From assembly GCA_017849315.1 (NCBI GenBank), contig JAFIHQ010000086.1, forward strand, positions 1-15,777: a stretch of 15,777 bases of DNA. The letters are read 5' to 3'. A program made the position numbers and the translations under genes. Numbering within the stretch: the first letter of the stretch is position 1; each line of letters starts with the position of its first letter. This DNA comes from Treponema sp. GTDB taxonomy: Bacteria > Spirochaetota > Spirochaetia > Treponematales > Rectinemataceae. The notes below the pieces were generated by a model. It was given only the letters and a program-made list of their open reading frames with translations, was not told the DNA's origin and did no database searches. Positions 6,574 to 14,625 of this stretch are shown here, one piece after another.

Positions 6574-6680
6574 GTAAGTAACTTGGTTGGAAACAACTGC
6601 CGGGTACAGATACATGCAGTTACCCATTGGATCTCGGTGTTTGAATTCTGTTGCCCGGAATCTCTCTTAAGGAGGCTACC

Positions 6681-7658
6681 ATGAAGAAAAGGTATGCCAT
6701 TGTCATTGCCGTTCTGCTCGCATCGCTTACAGTAATGCCAGCTGTGGCACAGAAACAACAGTTGACCTTCCTTTTCATGCCCGGCGTTCAGGATCCTTTC
6801 TACACCACCATGGAAAAAGGGATTAGGGCGAAATGTAAGGAACTCGGTATCAATCTGATCGTTGCAGAGTATCCAAAGGCTTGGGGTCCCGAGTATCAGG
6901 TGCCAATCCTTCAGGCTGCCGTCCAACGCGGCGGTTTTCAAGGTCTCCTCATTGCCCCAACGTCGGTTGATGCCCTCAAGGCTCCACTTAAGGCCGTTTA
7001 CGATAAAGGTATTGAGATCATAACGGTAGATACTTTCCTCGGTGATGGCGATTATTCCAAACCCAATACTGACTACAATTTCCCTCTTTCTTACATCGGT
7101 TCAGATAATGAACTTGGTGGCAAACAAGTTGCTGAGCATCTTGCAAAACTGGTTGGCGAAAAAGGTAAAGTCTATTGCCAAGCAACCAACCCAGACGCTT
7201 CTTCTGTCGCAGCCCGAGTTGCGGGATTCAAGAAGGGGATCGCTGAGTTTCCGAATATGAAATTGGTTGGTGTTGAGTGGTGCCTCGATGTTCAGCAGAA
7301 GGCCCAGGAACAGACTTTGGCCGCTCTGCAGAAGGACAAGGATATTGTCGGCATTTTCGGCGTGAACGTCTTCAGTGCGCAAGGAGCCAATCAGGCAGTC
7401 GTCAATGCCGGTTTGGTAGGCGCCGTCAAAATCGCTTCTTGGGATGCGACTGTCAGCAATATCGACAATCTTAGAAAGGGCGTAGTGGATCTGGTCCTTG
7501 CACAGAAGCCGGCAGAAATGGGATCGCTCGCGGTTGAGTGGATGTATAAGTACCTCACTCAAAAGGTTCAGGTCCCCAAGAAGGTTATTCCTGGTTTCGA
7601 ATTTTTCACGAAAGACAATGTGAACGACCCAGCGATGGCACAGTACATTTATCAATAA
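6681..7658 (+). CDS. Sugar ABC transporter periplasmic substrate-binding protein (RbsB-like)
   Basis: The precursor has 325 residues. The start is ATG 6681, directly after AAGGAGG; a longer open frame from 6651 is rejected because it would bury that ribosome site. Residues 1-23 form a signal peptide (MKKRYAIVIAVLLASLTVMP, then AVA before Q24). The mature part is a type-I periplasmic binding fold of the Peripla_BP_4/RbsB class: an initial strand with FLFMPGVQDPFYTTMEKG, LLIAPTSVDALKAPLKAV, SYIGSDNELGGKQVAEHL and a late KIASWDATVSNIDNLRKG. This class binds monosaccharides or similar polyols. It captures ligand in the periplasm and delivers it to the two permeases encoded next. It is the first gene after the sigma-54 promoter. 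The ligand cannot be assigned from sequence. Confidence 0.93.
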   Translation: MKKRYAIVIAVLLASLTVMPAVAQKQQLTFLFMPGVQDPFYTTMEKGIRAKCKELGINLIVAEYPKAWGPEYQVPILQAAVQRGGFQGLLIAPTSVDALKAPLKAVYDKGIEIITVDTFLGDGDYSKPNTDYNFPLSYIGSDNELGGKQVAEHLAKLVGEKGKVYCQATNPDASSVAARVAGFKKGIAEFPNMKLVGVEWCLDVQQKAQEQTLAALQKDKDIVGIFGVNVFSAQGANQAVVNAGLVGAVKIASWDATVSNIDNLRKGVVDLVLAQKPAEMGSLAVEWMYKYLTQKVQVPKKVIPGFEFFTKDNVNDPAMAQYIYQ

Positions 7659-7712
7659 CGTCAGCGATCCTAGCTGTTGATACGAAGAGTTAAGAATTAT
7701 TCCAAGAGTGTT

Positions 7713-7750
7713 GCCCGCCTTTTTTATGCCGTCGGCAAAAAAAGGCGGGC
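7713..7750 (+). repeat. Long perfect hairpin between binding-protein and permease genes
   Basis: GCCCGCCTTTTTT (7713-7725) pairs completely with AAAAAAGGCGGGC (7738-7750). Inside, TGCC (7727-7730) pairs with GGCA (7734-7737), giving 17 pairs, one bulged A and a 3-nt loop. No U-tract follows the stem, so it is not a standard terminator. Its position just after the abundantly needed binding-protein gene fits an mRNA 3'-end stabiliser or attenuator, as in other binding-protein-dependent operons. It ends 5 nt before the permease ribosome site. Confidence 0.85.
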
Positions 7751-7767
7751 TTGGTGAGGAGGATGAC

Positions 7768-8853
7768 TTGTCGGAATCAAAGAATGCGGTCCAACAAGGT
7801 TTTTTCGAAACAGGATTCGGAAAGAACATCGCACGGAACTGGGCCTTATGCTTTCTCATTCTGATGACAATAGTCTTTAGCCTCACAAGTAGGGGCTTTT
7901 TCGATATTGTCAACTTCCAGAACATATTGCATCTGTCGACAGGTTCCTTCCTGTTAGCTGTCGCTGAGACTCTGGTGGTAATAACGGGAGGCATTGATCT
8001 TTCTGTCGGCTATGTCTATGGTCTTGCATCCGTGCTTGGAGCCAAAGTAATGCAGGTCTTGTCCGTTGCCGGCCTGCCGACGGTCTCTGTTGTCTTGTTG
8101 GGGTGCTGTGCCGCAGTGATTGTTTCTTTACTACCGGGTTTCGTCAACGGAATCGTAATAACGCGATTTAAGGTGCCCTCATTTATCGCCACCATGGGCA
8201 TGTGGGGAATTTGTAATGGAGTGACTCTTTTTCTTTCGGATGGGTTTATGCCCGTTATGGGAGCACCCGAAATAATCAATAAAATCGGGAACGGATTCGT
8301 TTTTTATATTGACCCAGGGAAATCCGTGAGCTTTTTTCAAAAGCCATCATATATTGCAGACACGAATATCAGACAGTTGATTCGACTTTTTCCGAACTCG
8401 CTTTTCCTTATTCTAGTTGTCCTTCTGGTAGTCAGTTTTGTCCTGCGCCGTACAGCTTTTGGCAGACATACCTATGCGATCGGAGGCAGCATGGATGCGG
8501 CTGTTCGGTCAGGCATCAATGTCAATAGGCACTTGATTGCCATATATACAATTTCCTCGTTCTTGGCGGGCATAGCTGGTCTTTTCAATCTGTTTCAGAC
8601 GGGGATTGGAAATTACACACCTTCAGGCGCCAACTACGAACTCATGGCAGTAGCGGCTGTCGTTATTGGCGGGGCCAGCTTGACTGGCGGTAAAGGCAGG
8701 ATATTGGGTACGGCAGTCGGTGTTCTGGTTCTGGCTGTACTGGAAAATGGCTTGCAAATAATGGGTGTCTCAGCTTTCTACCGGTATATCGGAGTTGGGA
8801 TCCTGCTCGTTATTGCGGTTGTGATAGATAGAGCTTTCCCAGATCTTTTCTAG
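7768..8853 (+). CDS. Sugar ABC transporter permease 1 (RbsC/FrcC-like, BPD_transp_2 family)
   Basis: The protein has 361 residues. I take TTG 7768 as start because GAGGAGG (7756-7762) lies 5 nt upstream. A GTG at 7708 extends the frame but would run through the long hairpin. It is very hydrophobic, with about eight to ten membrane segments, and carries the family hallmark VITGGIDLSVGYVYG in the third segment, GIVITRFKVPSFIATMGM in the middle and VVIGGASLTGGKGRILGT near the end. It forms the membrane channel together with permease 2. It is somewhat longer than RbsC because of a polar insert around FYIDPGKSVSFFQKPSY. The gene lies 26 bp before permease 2. Confidence 0.92.
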   Translation: MSESKNAVQQGFFETGFGKNIARNWALCFLILMTIVFSLTSRGFFDIVNFQNILHLSTGSFLLAVAETLVVITGGIDLSVGYVYGLASVLGAKVMQVLSVAGLPTVSVVLLGCCAAVIVSLLPGFVNGIVITRFKVPSFIATMGMWGICNGVTLFLSDGFMPVMGAPEIINKIGNGFVFYIDPGKSVSFFQKPSYIADTNIRQLIRLFPNSLFLILVVLLVVSFVLRRTAFGRHTYAIGGSMDAAVRSGINVNRHLIAIYTISSFLAGIAGLFNLFQTGIGNYTPSGANYELMAVAAVVIGGASLTGGKGRILGTAVGVLVLAVLENGLQIMGVSAFYRYIGVGILLVIAVVIDRAFPDLF

Positions 8854-8879
8854 GTATTTGACTTGAATCTGGAGGAACG

Positions 8880-9959
8880 ATGAAAGGTGATAGTGGCGGC
8901 AGACCCATTACAAAAGCATTCTCAGATGGCGGCATAGGCTATCTTTTAGGCAACAGTTGGGTTGTTCTTTTCATATTGCTCGAGCTCATAGTATTTTCGC
9001 TTGCTAATAGCGCTTTTTTCAGCATGGAAACCGTGCAACTCATTCTTTTTAACGGCACAGAAGTTTTCTTGCTTGCAATAGCCGAGTTGTTTGTCATTAT
9101 TACTGGTGGCATTGATCTTTCAGTTGGTTTCGTTATGGGATTTGCGACTGTGGTCGCATCTAAATCGATCGTCGCACTAACTAGTGTTGGCTTACCTCCT
9201 CTTCTGAGCATACTTCTTGGGGCTGCACTCACTATCCTCGTAGGGCTGTTGCCTGGACTAATCAATGGTTGGCTCGTCGCCTATCTTAGGGTCCCGGCAT
9301 TCATCGCGACTTTTGCTATGTTGGGCGTTACCCATGGTGTTTCGGAGCTTCTGACACAGGGTATTCCCACAAAAAACTTGCCATCCTTGGCTGGTGACAT
9401 AGGAAACGGCTCGCTTCTTTATATTCCGCCGTCAGGGGTTTGGACTTTCTTTTCCCGTCCACAGGTACAACGGGGCCAGCATGTATGGGAAATAATACCC
9501 AACATGGCGGTGTTTTCCTTTGTTTTTATTGGGATTTTTGCTTTTGTTCTTAAGCGAACTAGATTTGGGCGGCATCTCTATGCCATTGGTGGCAACATGG
9601 ATGCTGCGATTCGATCCGGCATAAACGTAAAGCATGAACTCGTCAAAACGTATACTATCTCGTCTTTCTTTGCTTCGCTCGCAGGAATTACGTACGTAAT
9701 GAAGTATATTACCGGCAAGCCGGACGCTGGCGCAAACATGGTGCTGGAGGCCATAGCTGCAGTCGTAATCGGCGGGGCGAGTATGGCCGGAGGATCTGGT
9801 TCGGTGGGCAGAACCATTCTTGGGGCTCTCATTATTGCAATACTGGAGACGGGACTTCGTATAATAGGTCTGCAGACTTTTACCACGTATGTTTTGGTTG
9901 GGGTGATTTTGATAATGGCTGTTATTATCGATCAGTCTTTCCCCAGCTTGAAACGTTGA
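8880..9959 (+). CDS. Sugar ABC transporter permease 2 (RbsC/FrcC-like, BPD_transp_2 family)
   Basis: The protein has 359 residues and starts at ATG 8880 behind GGAGG (8871-8875). It is clearly homologous to the preceding permease: VIITGGIDLSVGFVMG, GWLVAYLRVPAFIATFAM, FGRHLYAIGGNMDAAIRSGIN and VVIGGASMAGGSGSVGRT match the corresponding parts, and the same insert before the central segments is present. The two are nevertheless diverged along their length, so this is an old duplication giving a heterodimeric channel rather than a recent copy. The ATPase gene begins 20 bp after its stop. Confidence 0.92.
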   Translation: MKGDSGGRPITKAFSDGGIGYLLGNSWVVLFILLELIVFSLANSAFFSMETVQLILFNGTEVFLLAIAELFVIITGGIDLSVGFVMGFATVVASKSIVALTSVGLPPLLSILLGAALTILVGLLPGLINGWLVAYLRVPAFIATFAMLGVTHGVSELLTQGIPTKNLPSLAGDIGNGSLLYIPPSGVWTFFSRPQVQRGQHVWEIIPNMAVFSFVFIGIFAFVLKRTRFGRHLYAIGGNMDAAIRSGINVKHELVKTYTISSFFASLAGITYVMKYITGKPDAGANMVLEAIAAVVIGGASMAGGSGSVGRTILGALIIAILETGLRIIGLQTFTTYVLVGVILIMAVIIDQSFPSLKR

Positions 9960-9979
9960 GTATACCGAGGAGGCATTGG

Positions 9980-10741
9980 ATGTCGTATATTTTGGAGACA
10001 AGAAACTTAACCAAGCGGTTCGGTGGTCTTGTTGCTGTGGACCATGTGAGCCTCGGCATAGAACCCGGCGAGGTTGTTGCTCTCCTTGGCGATAATGGCG
10101 CTGGCAAGTCGACGCTTATCAAGATGATATCGGGTGTCTATACGCCGGACGACGGTGAAATCTATTTGGCTGGCAACAAGGTCGAGATTGCTTCGCCTCG
10201 AGATGCAATTGCTAAGGGAATAGAGACTATTTATCAAGATCTCGCCTTGGCGGAGAACATGGATGTTCCTTCCAACATTTTTCTTGGCAGAGAAACGACG
10301 CGCAAGGTCCTAGGTTGGTTCAAGGTACTCAATAACGACTATATGACTAAGGAATCTGAGAAGATCCTCGAGGAACTGGATATTCGAATTCCTTCGTTAA
10401 AAGCAAATATTCGCAACCTCTCCGGTGGGCAACGACAGGCGGTGGCCATATCCAGGTCAATTTACTGGAACGCCAAAGTCCTAATTATGGATGAGCCAAC
10501 CGCAGCGCTCGGCATTTCTGAACAGAAGAAGGTACTCGATCTGGTCAGCTCCCTCAGGAAGCAGGGCATTGCCATTATAATTATTAGTCATCAGATGTAC
10601 GACGTTTTTCAAGTTGCGGACAGGATTATTGTCATGAGGCGCGGTGTCAAAGTAGGTGAACGTTTGACCCAAGAAACGACATCTGAGGAAATTGTGAGTC
10701 TTATTGTCGGCGCAGAAATGGTCAATAATAACGACCGATAG
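9980..10741 (+). CDS. Sugar ABC transporter ATP-binding protein, single domain (FrcA-like)
   Basis: The protein has 253 residues and starts at ATG 9980 behind GAGGAGG (9968-9973). All ATPase motifs are intact: Walker A GDNGAGKST (37-45), Q-loop Q86, signature LSGGQ (147-151), Walker B VLIMDEP (167-173) and H-loop H204. It contains one ABC domain only, unlike RbsA/MglA/XylG (about 500 residues, two domains). It therefore presumably works as a homodimer, as in the fructose-type FrcBCA importers. It powers uptake through the two permeases encoded upstream. The frame ends 72 bp before the histidine kinase with no evident terminator, so read-through into the regulatory genes is likely. Confidence 0.93.
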   Translation: MSYILETRNLTKRFGGLVAVDHVSLGIEPGEVVALLGDNGAGKSTLIKMISGVYTPDDGEIYLAGNKVEIASPRDAIAKGIETIYQDLALAENMDVPSNIFLGRETTRKVLGWFKVLNNDYMTKESEKILEELDIRIPSLKANIRNLSGGQRQAVAISRSIYWNAKVLIMDEPTAALGISEQKKVLDLVSSLRKQGIAIIIISHQMYDVFQVADRIIVMRRGVKVGERLTQETTSEEIVSLIVGAEMVNNNDR

Positions 10742-10813
10742 CAAGATGGTGTACAATATGCGGAATTCGGAGCTTAAGCACAAACCAGTAGCTGTTTGCT
10801 CTGTGAAGGATAA

Positions 10814-13015
10814 ATGAAAGTCTTTCATCGGACGTATTTTTCTTTTCTTGGCGTAATCGTGCTGCAGGCTGTACTGCTCACCGTGCTTATTTCCGGCAGC
10901 GTGGGAAGAAGTCAGGACCAGGAGAGCTACAAAGAGGCGAAGGCCGAGGCATCGAACGTCTATGATAATTTCAATTCATGGAAACGATCGCTTTGGGGTT
11001 TGATTGTCGATATCAGTAAAAGCAAAGAACTGGCTGGCATGATCGCGGCTCAGAGAGGTGCCAGCTTGAGTGATCAGCTTCTTTCATATATACGGCGGAT
11101 AACCGCACAGAGTGGAGCTGAATTCGTGGCCGTAAAATCAGGTTGGTCGCAGGCGACGAGCGTAATGAGCTTGACGGATGTGCCGGAGCAAGATCAGATA
11201 CCACCTTTATCTTCAATCTCGGATCTTACAATTACAAAAGAGCACCCTTATGTGGAAGTCCTAGCCTCCAAGAGAGATTTGTACCTATGTGGTAACGTTC
11301 GAGTTCACGGTTCTGAGGGTAAGTTCCTGGATTTGTTCATACTAAAGAAGGTGGATGAGGCTTTATGCAGGCAACTGACTGGCAACCTCAACAGCAAAGT
11401 CGTAATATCGGTCGATGACTATTTTGCAACAGGGACGATTGGTGGGACCGAATTCCGAAAATGGCTGGGGAAGACGTCGCTCACTACTTCTTATTATGTG
11501 CTCGACAATATTCAAGAAGATGGGATCCCATATTTGATGGTGATACAACAGTCTGGCCCAGCGCGAATTGCAGGGGCAGATAGAACGGAGAGCGAGGCTA
11601 CCCTCTACGTTTGCAGTTATTTTTCTTTGATCGATGCACGAAACAAAATCGCCTTTATTAACAGGTCAATCTTGGCAGCTTCCCTCGTAATCGCATTATT
11701 TACAGCCCTCGTCAGCGCGCTGCTCAGTAAGGCGGTCACCGATCCAATCAGCAAGCTTTCCAAGGCAATGTCACAATTGAAATCTGGGAAGAAAGCCATT
11801 CTGCTTGATGGACCACGACGAGGGGAGATAGGCGAGCTGTTCCAGGGTTTCAACGAAATGTCGGCGCAACTTGATGCGGACAAAGCCTCGCTTTCGGCGC
11901 ACCTAAGAGAGATAGTGCGTATCAAAGACTACGACGACAAGATCTTTGATTCGATTCAGGAACGTATTCTCGTCATTGACTCGGTCTTCAAGGTCGAAAA
12001 AGCCAACAAGGCATTTCTGGACTATCTTGGTGTTGGGGTAGATGCAGTCGTTGGGAAAAATATAGACGAATTATCAATAAATCTCTTTGATGCCCCGATA
12101 CACGAGAGTATTCGAGCGGTGATTTCAGGGGCTTTGCCCTCGGTATCGCAGACGAGGCGTACTCCGGCTGGCGAGACTTTTGAGATAAAACTCTATCCCT
12201 TACTTCAAGATTCTCTAGTGTCACCGTCTGGCTTGAATTCTACCGCAAATGCGACACAAAACCTTATGCATTGCATCATGATTGTCGAGGACGTTACAAG
12301 AAGAATTGCCTATGAAGACAAGATGCGACAAGCCGAAAAGCTTGCAAGTATCAGTATCTTGTCAGCAGGTGTGGCGCATGAGATTAATAACCCACTTGGG
12401 TCCATTTTGGCGAATGTCCAAAACCTCATCAGAACGGAAAGAGATCAGGCCACGATCGATGACCTCCTGATCATTGAAAAGGAAACCAAGCGAATTGCAC
12501 GGATTGTAAGGAATCTGCTTGAGTTTTCGTCAGCAAACAAGGTGGAAAGTTCGGTCAGTGACCTAAATGAGGTAATCACAGACTTGTTGCAATTGCTAGG
12601 CTATTCGATCAGCAAGAAGAGCGGTGTGGAGATTAGTGCAGACTTGGAGCCCAACCTTCCCCAGGCTTTGATCGGAGAAGACGAATGTAAACAGATCATT
12701 CTTAATCTGATTATGAACAGCCTCGAAGCGATAGATACCGCCGGCAAGATTACCATAGAGACAAAAAAAGCCTCCGATGGGCGAGTCGAACTGGTAGTAA
12801 GCGATACGGGAAAAGGCATACCTATGGAGCTTTTACCGAGAGTTTTCGATCCTTTCTTTTCTACAAAAGCAGAACATGGCAATAGTGGGCTGGGTCTGTC
12901 GGTGGTTTATGGATTGGTCTCAAAGATTCAAGGAACTGTGAACGTGAAAAGTTCCGAAGGGCAAGGTACGGAAGTCCGTATTCTTCTTCCTGCCACAGAA
13001 GGCTCGGTTTCTTAA
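10814..13015 (+). CDS. Membrane-bound sensor histidine kinase (NtrB/DctB-like output)
   Basis: The protein has 733 residues; the start is ATG 10814 behind GAAGGA. A membrane segment at about 10-29 and another at about 284-305 enclose an extracytoplasmic sensing region of roughly 250 residues that I do not recognise. A HAMP domain (about 306-360), a PAS domain (about 373-495, starting IFDSIQERILVID) and the kinase core follow. The phospho-acceptor is H522 in AGVAHEINNPLGS. The ATPase part has the N-box (NLIMNSLEAI, 631-640), G1 DTGKGIP (664-670), F-box FDPFFSTK (678-685) and G2 GNSGLGLSV (689-697). The AHEINNPL form of the H-box is that of kinases paired with NtrC-family regulators, and such a regulator is encoded next. 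It probably senses the importer's substrate or loaded binding protein. Confidence 0.93.
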   Translation: MKVFHRTYFSFLGVIVLQAVLLTVLISGSVGRSQDQESYKEAKAEASNVYDNFNSWKRSLWGLIVDISKSKELAGMIAAQRGASLSDQLLSYIRRITAQSGAEFVAVKSGWSQATSVMSLTDVPEQDQIPPLSSISDLTITKEHPYVEVLASKRDLYLCGNVRVHGSEGKFLDLFILKKVDEALCRQLTGNLNSKVVISVDDYFATGTIGGTEFRKWLGKTSLTTSYYVLDNIQEDGIPYLMVIQQSGPARIAGADRTESEATLYVCSYFSLIDARNKIAFINRSILAASLVIALFTALVSALLSKAVTDPISKLSKAMSQLKSGKKAILLDGPRRGEIGELFQGFNEMSAQLDADKASLSAHLREIVRIKDYDDKIFDSIQERILVIDSVFKVEKANKAFLDYLGVGVDAVVGKNIDELSINLFDAPIHESIRAVISGALPSVSQTRRTPAGETFEIKLYPLLQDSLVSPSGLNSTANATQNLMHCIMIVEDVTRRIAYEDKMRQAEKLASISILSAGVAHEINNPLGSILANVQNLIRTERDQATIDDLLIIEKETKRIARIVRNLLEFSSANKVESSVSDLNEVITDLLQLLGYSISKKSGVEISADLEPNLPQALIGEDECKQIILNLIMNSLEAIDTAGKITIETKKASDGRVELVVSDTGKGIPMELLPRVFDPFFSTKAEHGNSGLGLSVVYGLVSKIQGTVNVKSSEGQGTEVRILLPATEGSVS

Positions 13016-13129
13016 GCGCATCTTGCGTGCTGGTTCAGAGTCTCTCTTGGCGTGTTTTGTGTTTCAGAATCTGTGTGTCGCAACATCGTTTTATTTGCGC
13101 GTTATGAATAGTCAAGGTACAATAGGTGC
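13016..13129 (+). promoter_or_regulatory. Spacer with a candidate sigma-70 promoter for the response regulator
   Basis: In this 114-bp gap, TTGCGC (13095-13100), 17 nt and TACAAT (13118-13123) form a plausible -35/-10 pair. Transcription would then begin about 7 nt downstream, at or next to the A of the regulator's ATG (13130), which suggests a leaderless or nearly leaderless message. The regulator otherwise has only a poorly spaced AGGTG touching its start codon. Confidence 0.4.
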
Positions 13130-14611
13130 ATGTCTACGGTCACTAAAGCTCGAATTCTTATTGTGGATGACGAAATAGGAATATTGCATGGGCTCAGGCG
13201 GTTCTTTGAAAGTGAATCGTTCCAAGTAGAAACTGCAGAGAATATCTCCACAGCGATGATGATTACGAATAGATCTCACCTCGATGTTGCTATTGTCGAC
13301 GTTCGGCTGAAAGGGGGCGAATCGGGGATCGAAATGTTGTCGTGGCTGCGAAACGAAGAGCCAGATATGCCGGTCATAATGATCACCGGTTACGGGAGCA
13401 TAGAGTCGGCCATCGATGCCATGAAACGCGGTGCGGCCGACTATGTACTCAAGCCGGTCGACAATGACACTTTGCTGGAAATTGTAAAAAGAAATCTCGA
13501 ACTACGCAGACTTCGAAAGGATAATTATTACTTAAAAAAGGAATTACTCAATAATGTCTATGACCATGAGATCATTACCCAGGACCCCGAAATGCAACGG
13601 ATACTGGCTCGACTCGACAATGTGAAGAATAGCCGTGCAACGATTCTTCTCTGTGGCGAGTCGGGAACGGGGAAGGAAGTCTTGGCGCGTTATATTCACT
13701 TTACCGGAGACAGGCGCGATGGCCCATTTGTTAGCATTAACTGTGCAGCGCTGTCCGAAGATCTTCTCTTGAGTGAACTCTTCGGCCACGAGAAGGGTGC
13801 TTTTACTGGGGCTATAGAGCGGAAGCTTGGCAAATTCGAGCTTGCAGACAAAGGGACTCTCTTTTTGGATGAGATTGGCGATATGTCGCCTAGCGTGCAG
13901 GCTAAACTCTTGCGCGTTCTGGAAGAAAACGCTTTTGAGCGCGTCGGTGGCACGCGTCGGATAACCGTCGATATCCATGTTATCGCTGCAACGAATCAGG
14001 ATCTGCGGGCATTGATGGCTTCAAAAAACTTTAGAAATGATCTTTTCTACAGGATTTCTACCGTCGAAATTCATCTTCCCCCGCTAAGGGAGCGTCGCAT
14101 AGACATACCGTTGCTCGCCGACTACTTTATGCAGGGTTACGCGAGCAAGTATAAGAAGAACATTGAGAGCATTAGCCCTTCTCTAGTGGCTCAGTGGCTG
14201 GCTTACAATTGGCCTGGGAACATTCGAGAACTTCAAAATGTGGTACATCAGAGAGTCTTAATGTGTGCAGGTACAATTCTTGGGGATGAAGAACTTGAAA
14301 ACACCAAAAATGAATATACCAAACAAAGAAGCAGTGCAATTCTACCTGAAAGCGCAGCAGTGTCTCCCTTATTGGCGTCCGCTGTACCTTCCACAGCTTC
14401 TAGAGCAACTTCTGAGAATGGTGTTATTAAAATAGAAGATTACCATTCCTTAAAGGAGCTCGCTGCCGATGCAGCCGCCTATTATGAGCGTCAAATGATC
14501 CTTAAGACGCTTGAACTAACACACGGCAATAAGTCAAAGGCAGCTCGCCAAATATCTGTTACGCGAAAAACTCTGCTGCGCAAAATCAAAGAACTCAACA
14601 TCCAAGTCTGA
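13130..14611 (+). CDS. Sigma-54-dependent response regulator (NtrC family)
   Basis: The protein has 493 residues with the full NtrC layout. The receiver domain (about 7-122) has the acidic pair D13/D14, phospho-acceptor D57 in IVDVRL, T86 and K108 (LKPV). The AAA+ domain (about 147-385) has Walker A GESGTGKE (176-183), the sigma-54-contacting GAFTGA loop (223-228), Walker B TLFLDEIGD and the arginine-finger region FRNDLFYRIS. The C-terminal Fis-type helix-turn-helix (about 455-490) contains HGNKSKAARQISVTRKTLLRK. A Ser/Ala-rich linker of about 50 residues precedes it. No key residue is missing. It is the obvious partner of the kinase upstream and the obvious activator of the sigma-54 promoter at 6558. 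Its stop lies only 14 bp from that of the convergent hsp20 gene. Confidence 0.95.
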   Translation: MSTVTKARILIVDDEIGILHGLRRFFESESFQVETAENISTAMMITNRSHLDVAIVDVRLKGGESGIEMLSWLRNEEPDMPVIMITGYGSIESAIDAMKRGAADYVLKPVDNDTLLEIVKRNLELRRLRKDNYYLKKELLNNVYDHEIITQDPEMQRILARLDNVKNSRATILLCGESGTGKEVLARYIHFTGDRRDGPFVSINCAALSEDLLLSELFGHEKGAFTGAIERKLGKFELADKGTLFLDEIGDMSPSVQAKLLRVLEENAFERVGGTRRITVDIHVIAATNQDLRALMASKNFRNDLFYRISTVEIHLPPLRERRIDIPLLADYFMQGYASKYKKNIESISPSLVAQWLAYNWPGNIRELQNVVHQRVLMCAGTILGDEELENTKNEYTKQRSSAILPESAAVSPLLASAVPSTASRATSENGVIKIEDYHSLKELAADAAAYYERQMILKTLELTHGNKSKAARQISVTRKTLLRKIKELNIQV

Positions 14612-14625
14612 TGGGGTCGGCCTGA

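Larger units (their letters stand above)
6357..6680. other. Non-coding regulatory region between the dehydrogenase operon and the ABC importer
   Basis: These 324 bp have no credible gene. From left to right they hold inverted-repeat elements (6372-6468), a short hairpin CCAA-ATG-TTGG followed by seven T (6515-6533) that could weakly terminate the dehydrogenase operon, T-rich tracts (6527-6558) and a sigma-54 promoter (6558-6573). A leader of about 97 nt follows, with alternative small stems such as ACTGC/GCAGT and GGGTA/TACCC around 6596-6625, ending in the strong ribosome site AAGGAGG at 6669-6675. Confidence 0.7.

Noticed and set aside
6276..6941. A 221-codon minus-strand open frame spanning the sigma-54 promoter region
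   Set aside because: It overlaps the DUF1667 gene, the promoter and the binding-protein start; its composition is not protein-like.
7101..7994. A 297-codon open frame on the minus strand across the binding-protein and permease genes
   Set aside because: It runs antisense to two confidently assigned genes and the hairpin between them, has no recognisable domain and no ribosome site that I can see, and is best explained by codon bias of the real genes.
13047..13062. A sigma-54-like element (TTGGCGTGTTTTGTGT) between the kinase and regulator genes
   Set aside because: The -24 GG is present, but GT replaces the invariant GC at -12, so it fails the key requirement.
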